Source of the DNA: Streptomyces sp. SPB162
Lineage (GTDB): Bacteria; Actinomycetota; Actinomycetes; Streptomycetales; Streptomycetaceae
Assembly: GCF_029504575.1 (NCBI RefSeq)
Contig: NZ_JAQFII010000001.1
Span: forward strand, 3,665,001-3,729,000
Direction: 5' to 3'
Length of the DNA: 64,000 nucleotides
In this document: positions 57,363 through 64,000 of the stretch, piece after piece
Layout of the letters: each line of letters begins with the position of its first letter
Position numbering within the stretch: position 1 is the first letter of the stretch
Translations under genes and position numbers: made by a program
The notes under the pieces: model-generated
Seen by the model: the letters and a program-made list of their open reading frames with translations, nothing else
Databases searched by the model: none
What the model was told of the DNA's origin: nothing

Positions 57363-58444
57363 ACTGCCCATGTCCGCCTCCGCCTTGCTGTAGTGGAAGC
57401 AGACCCGTATTCCTCTCCCTATTAGGAGAGACCGAGAGACGAGGTACCCCTGCTCATGGGGCGAAGCAACACGCAGCGGGATCTCACCGCACACACGACA
57501 TCGATCCGGTGCACCTCAGAACTCCTGGACGGCATGACCGCCCTGGTCTGGGACTTCGGCGACTACCACTCGCCGATCCGCAGGGCCTGGCGAGAGCTGG
57601 GAAGCACTGCAGCAAGAAACGGAAAACGGACCAGGGACGGTCAGGAGTCCGACCCGTTCCTGATTCCCTATTCCATCGCTGTCACCGTGCTCCAGCAGAT
57701 CACCGATGGCTACGTCCACCTGGACAAGTACATGGCCTTCATGGTGACACTCAATCCCGTGGAGCCCGAGATCCTCAGGAAGGTCTTCACCTACCTGGAA
57801 GGCATCATCCGAAAGGTCCCGCTGGACGAGATCCCGTTCATGGACCAGCCCACCCTGGCCCGACTGGTAGCCGACGCCACTCCCCGGCGCCACTGCCTTG
57901 CGGAGAACATTCTCCAGCCGGAAGACGGCAAACCTGCCAGCCCGGACAGCTGGGCCTATGAGGCGGTGAAATGGCACATGGCCAAGATGCTGGCTTCCAA
58001 GCCCTTCCTCGACCAGGAGGTGGAGCCAGTCCTTGAGTCGTACGAGGCGGCGAACGGTGAAATTAAAGAGCGGACCGCCGACTGGCGGCCCTCCAAAAAC
58101 GTCGCGGCAGTACAGTACAGGCCGACCAGCACCGGCGAGCTGATCGCCTGGGACCAGCCCATCGGGCCTGTCTTCGCCGACCTTGCTCACCCGGTCGACC
58201 TTGGTGAAGCGGCCAAGACCCGTCCCGAGAACCCCACCCGCAGCCAGGTCCAGTACGCGCTGTCCCGCCTATCGGTAAAGATGGCCACCTATACGGCCGA
58301 GCCGAATCCCGTTCTGAATCTCGACGTCCACATCCGGCGCGTCAACAACACGGTGATCCACGCTCGCACCGTTCTCGTGGACCAGGGAACAGGCAGGCCA
58401 CTCATGTCCGTGTTGAGGTTCCCCCGCTGTGCGGGAGGTGCTGA

Positions 58445-59362
58445 TCAGCTGGTCAGAGCGGGTTGGCGGGGTTTCAGGTTCGCTCGTTCGGCCGTTGCCT
58501 GTTCGGCGTAGTGCTTCTCCTCGAACTCGATCGGGCTGAGGTAGCCGAGCCGTTTCTGGATGCGTCGGCTGTTGTAGAAGCCGTCGATGTACTCGAAGAG
58601 CGCGAGGTTCGCCTCGGCTCTGGTCGCGAAGACGCGTCCGCGGACGCACTCGGTCTTGATCAGCATCCACAGATTTTCCGCGAGGGCGTTATCGTAGGAG
58701 TCCCCGACCGACCCCATGGATGCCTCAATTCCCGCTCGCACCAAGCGAGTTGTGAGCTTAATGGATGTGTATTGACAGCCGTGGTCGGCGTGATGAACGA
58801 GCGTGCCGGGCTCGACCTCGCGGGACGCGAGGGCGTACTCCAGACTGGACAGCACCAGGTCGGCGTCCGCGCGGGCGGAGGTCTCCCAGGCCACCACCCG
58901 GCGTGAGAAGGCGTCGCGGATCGCGGAGAGCCACAGTGGGCCCTCGGCGGTGGTGATCATCGTCAGGTCGGTGACCCACAACCGGTTCGGCGCCGGCGCG
59001 GTGAAGTCGCGGTTGACCAGATCCGGGGCGAGCGTCGCCTGGGGATCGCGGCGCGTGAAGCCCTTCCGGCGCGGGCTGACGCCCGCCAGATCGGCCTCCC
59101 GCATCAGGCGTTCGACCCGTTTGCGGCCGACACGGACGCCTTCACGTTTGAGGACGGCGTGCACGCGCGGAGAGCCGTAGATCCCACGTGAGTCCGCGTG
59201 GATCTGCCGGATCTGCCCGGTCAGCTCGACGTCCCGGCGGAGTCGTTCGCACGGCTCGCGCTCGGCACGGCGCCGGCGGTAGAAGGTGGAGGAGGCAAGG
59301 TGCAGTTCCCGAAGTACGCACTCGACTCCCAGGTGGGGGTGCTCGTCGACGAGCGCGGTCAC
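58445..59362 (-). CDS. IS3-family transposase OrfB (DDE integrase core)
   Basis: About 305 residues, overlapping OrfA by 4 bases. HTH_21-like GIYGSPRVHAVLKREGVRVGRKRVERLMREADL, then the catalytic triad D in RLWVTDLTMI, D in VHHADHGCQYTS and E in NALAENLWMLIKTE. A YNSRRIQKRLGYLSPIEFEEKHY ending is typical. Intact; OrfA-OrfB fusion by frameshifting is possible. Confidence 0.95.
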   Translation of the reverse strand: MTALVDEHPHLGVECVLRELHLASSTFYRRRRAEREPCERLRRDVELTGQIRQIHADSRGIYGSPRVHAVLKREGVRVGRKRVERLMREADLAGVSPRRKGFTRRDPQATLAPDLVNRDFTAPAPNRLWVTDLTMITTAEGPLWLSAIRDAFSRRVVAWETSARADADLVLSSLEYALASREVEPGTLVHHADHGCQYTSIKLTTRLVRAGIEASMGSVGDSYDNALAENLWMLIKTECVRGRVFATRAEANLALFEYIDGFYNSRRIQKRLGYLSPIEFEEKHYAEQATAERANLKPRQPALTS

Positions 59363-59667
59363 CTGGGCCGGGTCGGGTCGAGTTGCGCCGCGAAAAACGC
59401 CGAGGCCGTCCGCAAGACCTCGTTCGCCCGCTTGAGCTGGGCGTTCTCCTTGCGCAGGGCGGCGAGCTCGGTGCGTTCGTCTGTGGTGAGGCGGTCATCG
59501 CGCTCACCGTGGTCGGCCTCGGCCTGGCGGATCCAGCCGCGGAGGGCCTCGGGATGCACGCCGAGGTCGATGGCGAGCTTCTTGATCTGCGGCTTCGGCT
59601 CGGTGGTGCGATACATCCGCACCGCACGCTCACGCAACTCCAGCGAGTATTTCCTGGGGGCGGCCAT
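59359..59667 (-). CDS. IS3-family transposase OrfA
   Basis: 102 residues from ATG 59667: MAAPRKYSLELRERAVRMYR, KKLAIDLGVHPEALRGWIRQAEAD (helix-turn-helix), then the zipper LAALRKENAQLKRANEVLRTASAFFAAQLD. ATG 59721 upstream would add residues lying in the terminal repeat. Confidence 0.95.
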   Translation of the reverse strand: MAAPRKYSLELRERAVRMYRTTEPKPQIKKLAIDLGVHPEALRGWIRQAEADHGERDDRLTTDERTELAALRKENAQLKRANEVLRTASAFFAAQLDPTRPR

Positions 59668-61819
59668 GGTAGATGTTCCTCTCATGAGAACCATCTGACC
59701 CTCGGTCAACCTCTTCCGCATCCCGGGGGAACCTCAGTGTCCCTGGATGGGCGCGGCCTGCGGCAGACCAACAAGCACGCGTTGGAAATCCTGGCGAAGA
59801 TGGACGCCGACCGGGCATCGCTCACCGCCATCGAGGAACGCGTCACCGACGAGCGCAACCGACTGAATGCCAAGGACGAAAACGGTAAGAGGATCGACAT
59901 CCTCACGCCGCCGCCTGGAGCGATCAGGCCCACCATGCCCAAGACCGACTCCTTCGCCGTCGGAACCGGCGCCGGCATCTACCACCTCACGTTGTTGCGG
60001 GACCACGTCCAGCGCACCTGCGGCGACACGGTCTCCCTGCTCGACCTCAAATCGAAGGGGAATGTTTTCGGTAAGCGTTCCCACGAGCCCGCCTCGGCCA
60101 CCCAGGCAAAGGACAAGAAGCAGAAGAAGGACGACGGTGAGTACGTCGACCTCATCGGCAAGCCCTCCTCCGAAGGCATCCGCCGTTCCATCCAGGCAGC
60201 CGGGTACAAGAAGCTCCGTATCCTGTGCCTGTGGTACCGGGACGAGACCCTCACCCGGATGATCCACGGCCTCGCGCACCCCTACGGTATCGAGCCCCAC
60301 GACATCGATCCGAAACCCGGTGGAGAGGACACCTTCCCGCTCGCAGACGGCATCGAAGCCGTCTTCTGCAACGCCGAAGCCCTGCTGGAGCACGGCCCCG
60401 GCACTCAGCGCACCGCCGACGTCCAGGCGATCATCGGTAAGTTTGCAGAACCCGGGGTACTCCTCGCCGCCTGGTGTGAAACGGAGATCCCCGTGCGCGG
60501 CGAGGAGCACGAAGGCATGAAGTCCGCCGAGGTGAAAGCCGCGCTTGCGGAGAACGATGCCAAGCACCAGGTCGTGCGGGAGCTCGCCAAGGCCGCAGTC
60601 CCATCCCAGTTTCTCGTCGGCCGCGAGTACGACTCCTTCACCAAGACCTTCAGCATCATCAAGAAGCCCGCGAAAGCCTTCGAAGACCACCGCGTCCACA
60701 TGGGGGTGCTGGACCTCTACCGTTCCTGTGGCGTCGTCGACGACCGCTTCGAGCGGGCCCTCTACCCCGACGACGATCCCTACCCGCTACCCCGTATGGC
60801 GTTCTGCGGCATCCACATTCGCAAACAGGCCACGGACAACAAGTACAAGGGCGCACCCAAAAGGATCATCACCGCCAGCGCAATCATTCCGTCCCCCGAA
60901 CCCGGCGGCCCCTGGCGCGTGATCGGCTGGAGCAACATCCACCCGAAGTGGGAGCACTACGCCCTCGCACAGAGCAACTTCCACGCCGCCAACTACCCTC
61001 TTCACACTGAGAACGGGGACAGCGACTTTCAACGCTGGGCGCAGGCCGGCGACGACGTCCGCACCGCACTCCAGGAACTCCACGACGAACTTGACGGCCT
61101 GCCCTACGCCTTGATGATCGATGGCCACGCGAGTCGCCGCGTATGGCCCGGCCTTCACAACAACAAGCAGGGCCTCGGAAAGGACCCGGATGATCCGCGA
61201 CTTTGGCTTCCCGCAAGCGGACTACCCCAGTCCTGGAACCCTGTCAGCATCATTCGCATGAACTGCGCGCAGGCAGAGATGCCCCGCCTCGTCGCCGTCA
61301 CCGAGAAGCAGAAGAACGGCAAGACCGTCACGCTCAAGACCTCGAGTGACCTGTACTACTCGGAGGACCGACCCGAAGGCCACCCGTGGTTCCTGTTCAC
61401 CGAACCCCGTAACTACGGCAAGAAGCGCCTCGGGCAGTGGAAGACCCGCTGGCGGGCCAAACCCGGAAAGGCATCGAAGAACGCCGACGAACGTAAGGAG
61501 AACGAACTCAACTCGCCGTGGTACAGCATGACCACGCGGGAGATCACCCCGATGCACACGCGGGACGGCTATGACCGAGAAGCTCTCGCGGTTGCCGCGG
61601 CACGGCTCAGCCACCAGGCGCTCTCCTGGTCAGACCGGACGCGATACCCCGCCCCGCTCCACGCCGCACTTCAAATGGACCTTGGCCACCCCCAGTACCG
61701 ACGTTCCGAGCCGAAGGACCGCGAGAGTATCGACATTCTGAAGGAGGCCCGCGGCACTGAGTCGTAGAACGTCAGCATCAGCCGAGGCTCCAGCGTTCCT
61801 TCGTGTCAAGACCCGGCTG

Positions 61820-61862
61820 CACGGCTGGCCTTCGAGACCTTCGGTCTCGAAGGCCAGCCGTG
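61820..61862. terminator. Bidirectional terminator after the PIWI-RE gene
   Basis: Perfect 20-bp arms (61820-61839, 61843-61862) with a 3-nt loop between convergent stop codons at 61767 and 61896. Confidence 0.93.
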
Positions 61863-61895
61863 ACCAACCACCCGAGTCACACGGAGCGGGGACGC

Positions 61896-62744
61896 TCAGC
61901 TGGAAGGGGCCCATAGGAGCTGATCCCGCGTGCTCTCTGGCAATACTCGGCGCAGCACCGGTGCGGTGGAGCTGAGCGAGGTGGCAAACGCGGCGACCAA
62001 ACTGTGCGGCACGCTGGCGCTGAATGAAGCAGCCCACAGATACGGGGTCCCCATGGCTGGCTCGGCCCACGCCTGCCAGCCCATAGCCTCCTGCTCCTTC
62101 ACCTCGGCTGTCAGTGCGCGGGGGTCGGCGTCCTGGATGAAGGGCGGCACCTCGCCGAGACTGATGCGAGCAGTGAAGGTGGGGTGCATTGCCGCCGTCT
62201 GGGGCTGTTCTGCGTCGCGGAACCAGCCGTGCGCGGTGACCGCATCGAGGACCACCCCGGGTCCGGCGGACGCAAGAGTGGGCTGGCCGCATGCGTCGAG
62301 TGCGAGGAGAAAATCGGCGATGATTTCACCCGGGACGTCACGGGTGAAGTAGGCGGACCAGTTCGCGAGAGGGCTGCTCGCGTCCGAGCGGGCAGAGACC
62401 TGCCACGCGATCGGCAGCCCACCGAGGTAGAACGGCTCGTCCGGCAACACCCACTGCGCCCACCGAAGAGCATCGGGACTGATGTGCAGGACCGTGCTGC
62501 GCAGCACCTGAAGGTCCTCCAGCGGCTCATCGAGCTCACGCCGCCCTCGAACGACTGTCAGGCTCGTCCAGCCAAAGCCGGCAAGGTTGTCCGCGACGGC
62601 ATCGTAGGGACGACCGTCGTCACCGGCCAGGTGTCGGGGGCCGGCCCAGTACGTGGGAAGGACGCCGGTCGCGAGGGACGGATCGAACGGGAAATGCGGA
62701 TTCAGGAACGCCTCCATGCAAATTGAAATGGGCCCATCGACCAC
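61896..62744 (-). CDS. DUF317 protein (two repeats)
   Basis: Up to 282 residues from 62744; the ATG at 62717 (MEAFLNPHFPFDPSLATG) is an equally good start. Two copies of the DUF317 pattern are visible: WSAYFTRDVPGEIIADFLLALDACGQPTL and WAASFSASVPHSLVAAFATSLSSTAPVLR, each with an upstream W strand (FYLGGLPIAWQVSARS; AMGTPYLW). DUF317 proteins are found almost only in Streptomyces and relatives, many on plasmids and integrative elements. Function unknown. It converges with the PIWI-RE gene and is separated by a strong hairpin. Confidence 0.85.
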   Translation of the reverse strand: MVDGPISICMEAFLNPHFPFDPSLATGVLPTYWAGPRHLAGDDGRPYDAVADNLAGFGWTSLTVVRGRRELDEPLEDLQVLRSTVLHISPDALRWAQWVLPDEPFYLGGLPIAWQVSARSDASSPLANWSAYFTRDVPGEIIADFLLALDACGQPTLASAGPGVVLDAVTAHGWFRDAEQPQTAAMHPTFTARISLGEVPPFIQDADPRALTAEVKEQEAMGWQAWAEPAMGTPYLWAASFSASVPHSLVAAFATSLSSTAPVLRRVLPESTRDQLLWAPSS

Positions 62745-63046
62745 CGACGCAGCGAGCGAAGGCGGCCTGAAGATCTCTGGGAGGTCGTTTACCTTGACAT
62801 GCCTTATCCCATGTGGCCAGTCTTTCTGCGCTCTTCCTTGTCTGCCTCCAGCGAACTCCTCGCTTCCGAAGAGCTCGGCAGTCGATGGCTATTCAGAGGT
62901 GGTTCGATACCGGTCCGAGAGCGGCCGTTGCGCCGCGATCACGCACCTGCCCTGGATATACGAAACTGCAGACAGATCCCGGCATGAGCCACGAGAGCTA
63001 CAACAGGGCCGCCCTGGCAGGCGCTCACTTCATTTCGGAATTCTCT
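62745..63046. other. Intergenic region upstream of the DUF317 gene
   Basis: 302 bp with no supported gene, less GC-rich than its surroundings. It lies between two minus-strand genes and should hold the DUF317 promoter. Confidence 0.4.
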
Positions 63047-63985
63047 TCAGCTGTCCAACTCCTCCTCAATCGCCATGGCCACCGCCGGCCATGGAACATT
63101 CGGCTCGCCGAAAAGGCGCCAATAGCGGTAGGACGCACGCACCAGGGAGCTGACGCCCAACCTCGCCACAGCAGGGTCGATCGCTCCGATGACCCGGCGA
63201 GTGATCCCGCCGGCCCCTCGCGCGGCGGGGCTGACGCCGTGCGCGAGAAGAAGAGTGGCCGTGCGGACGGCGTCGAGTGTCGCCGGTGGCACATGGGTCG
63301 CGAACCTGCCGAAGACGAGGTCCACCCACTCAAGCCGCGTCAGCGCCCAGGCCAGACGTTCCAGCCCGGTGCCGAGGTCTACCGCCATGCGCTCAGGGTT
63401 GTCGGCGTTCCACAGGAGAACGATGTCGCCGAGAGGCAGGTCGAGGTGGTCGAAGCGAAGAGTGATACCCACGACTTGCCGGCGGTGCCAGGCCAAGAGC
63501 TTGCCGTGAACGCTGATGTGGCGCGCGTGGAAGCCCAAACTCGACAGCACGCTGAGCCAGCCGTCCAAGATCGTCCCGAACTCGTCCAGGCACTGGATCG
63601 GCTGGACTTGGGAGACGTTGACGAATGAGGTCAGAAAGCCGGCCTGGAGGTCCCCCGACGCGTCACGCCGCCCGGTGAAGCGGACGACAGGTTGGGGCAG
63701 GAAGCCGCTGCGGTACGTCAGTGGGCGACCGTCCTTGAGGAGGGGGTCAAGGGCTTGGACAGCCGAGATCATCAGCTCGGTCTCCCGGCCCCACCGAAGG
63801 GGCAGACAGGCGGCCTGCGGGACGCCCTGCGCCGCGAAACCCGCCTTCAGCACCGCCAGCAGCTCCTCCCACGACGGGGGGCGGCGAGGCGGGCAGTACG
63901 GAGAGCCTCTGTGTGCGTGCTCGATCCTGATCCGACCGGCAGAAGAAGTGAACTCCCATTGTGGCCCGAGCACTTGTCGCAGCAC
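63047..63985 (-). CDS. Class II aminoacyl-tRNA-synthetase-like protein (AlaRS-core resemblance), possibly 5'-truncated by the window
   Basis: 312 residues are read from GTG 63985, but the frame is open to the window edge (IPAVLRQVLGPQWEF), so the true start may lie beyond. The key block is RMAVDLGTGLERLAWALTRLEW (residues 199-220), very like motif 3 of alanyl-tRNA synthetase (D-x-G-x-G-L-E-R-L). Before it come QPVVRFTGRRD, AGFLTSFVNVSQVQP and a GDIVLLWN strand, in an order compatible with a class II catalytic core. No tRNA-binding, editing or C-Ala domain is visible. It might make an aminoacyl-adenylate for a non-tRNA acceptor. The assignment is inference from motif order. Confidence 0.6.
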   Translation of the reverse strand: MLRQVLGPQWEFTSSAGRIRIEHAHRGSPYCPPRRPPSWEELLAVLKAGFAAQGVPQAACLPLRWGRETELMISAVQALDPLLKDGRPLTYRSGFLPQPVVRFTGRRDASGDLQAGFLTSFVNVSQVQPIQCLDEFGTILDGWLSVLSSLGFHARHISVHGKLLAWHRRQVVGITLRFDHLDLPLGDIVLLWNADNPERMAVDLGTGLERLAWALTRLEWVDLVFGRFATHVPPATLDAVRTATLLLAHGVSPAARGAGGITRRVIGAIDPAVARLGVSSLVRASYRYWRLFGEPNVPWPAVAMAIEEELDS

Positions 63986-64000
63986 GGCAGGTATTTGGTT

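Larger units (their letters stand above)
58414..59736 (-). mobile_element. IS3-family insertion sequence, copy 2 (1323 bp), inside the PIWI-RE gene
   Basis: Imperfect terminal inverted repeats both start TGAGGTTCCCCCG (58414 rightward, 59736 leftward). They are flanked by a perfect 4-bp duplication GTGT (58410-58413 and 59737-59740). It carries OrfA and OrfB on the minus strand and is a different IS3 member from copy 1. Confidence 0.95.
57456..61767 (+). pseudogene. PIWI-RE protein, interrupted by an IS3-family element
   Basis: It starts at ATG 57456 behind gacgagg (57439-57445). Left part 57456-58413 and right part 59741-61767 join in frame when the IS and one GTGT copy are removed (LMSV | SLDGRGLRQ), giving 994 residues, the usual size. 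The N-terminal module (MGRSNTQRDL ... YALSRLSVKMATYTAEPNPVLNLDVHIRRVNNT) corresponds to the pPIWI-RE N-terminal domain. The C-terminal half has MID-like (RILCLWYRDETLTRMIHG) and RNase H-like/PIWI strands (LPYALMIDGHASRRVWPGLHN, IIRMNCAQAEMPRLV, SPWYSMTTREITPMH). The name comes from conserved Arg and Glu; the RE in TTREITP is my candidate. It is predicted to use a guide against invading nucleic acid. As it stands it is split. Confidence 0.83.
33788..64000. mobile_element. Element B: integrative mobilizable element, right end outside the window
   Basis: From the second att copy rightward the DNA carries integrase, excisionase, replication, MobC/relaxase, DUF2637, DUF317, IS elements and nucleases, all typical of actinobacterial integrative elements. 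No third tRNA-Pro fragment is seen up to 64000, so the far att site lies beyond. The part right of the IS110 copy could also belong to a neighbouring element. Confidence 0.7.

Noticed and set aside
40340..64000. A right-hand att site of element B within the window
   Set aside because: I looked for another copy of the tRNA-Pro 3' sequence to the right of the integrase and saw none.

Overview
The window is high-GC actinobacterial DNA, almost certainly a Streptomyces chromosome. The evidence is the codon bias, the frequent GTG starts, the overlapping GTGA/ATGA gene junctions, and gene neighbourhoods I recognise from the genus: wblA beside two ArsA-type ATPases and a class A penicillin-binding protein, followed by YqeY and a metallophosphoesterase.

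Left part, 1 to 26.2 kb, is ordinary chromosome. It holds a dimethylformamidase-like gene cut by the window edge, purD, a SLATT membrane protein, a GntR regulator with a class III aminotransferase, a receptor-type Ser/Thr kinase, purA, a diacylglycerol-kinase-like protein, and a tightly coupled Nudix / metallo-beta-lactamase / P450 run. Then come RidA plus DUF4177, two ArsA ATPases, wblA, a bifunctional penicillin-binding protein, a YqeY protein, an overlapping pair of ATP-grasp enzymes and a metallophosphoesterase.

At 26225 sits a tRNA-Pro (anticodon CGG), and everything to its right is mobile DNA. A 66-bp block (3' part of the tRNA plus its trailer) recurs at 33788 with one mismatch, so 26257-33853 is an island bounded by att-like repeats (element A). 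It has no integrase. Its only genes are a TIR-like (Pycsar/CAP12-type) protein, a double zinc-ribbon protein and a very large sacsin/HSP90-like ATPase ending in a NO VEIN (DUF3883) domain. I read this as a candidate anti-phage cassette and the most interesting unit here.

Element B starts at the second repeat and runs past the window end. In order it carries: an IS3-interrupted coiled-coil gene, an unknown gene, a membrane-anchored Mrr-type nuclease (frameshifted), an unknown gene, a tyrosine integrase with a LacI-type HTH embedded in its catalytic domain, an excisionase, an XRE regulator, a replication pair, a DUF2637 membrane protein, MobC and a relaxase. No FtsK-type Tra gene is seen, so it looks like an integrative mobilizable element. 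Beyond a two-HTH regulator and an IS110 element lies a complete pPIWI-RE three-gene set (PD-(D/E)xK nuclease, DinG-type helicase, PIWI-RE protein). In this strain the helicase has a frameshift and the PIWI-RE gene is split by an IS3 copy; removing the IS and one 4-bp target copy restores one 994-codon reading frame. A DUF317 protein and a class-II-synthetase-like protein close the window.

Five genes, both chromosomal and mobile, carry single frameshifts. Some may be sequencing errors, so I flag them without assuming decay.
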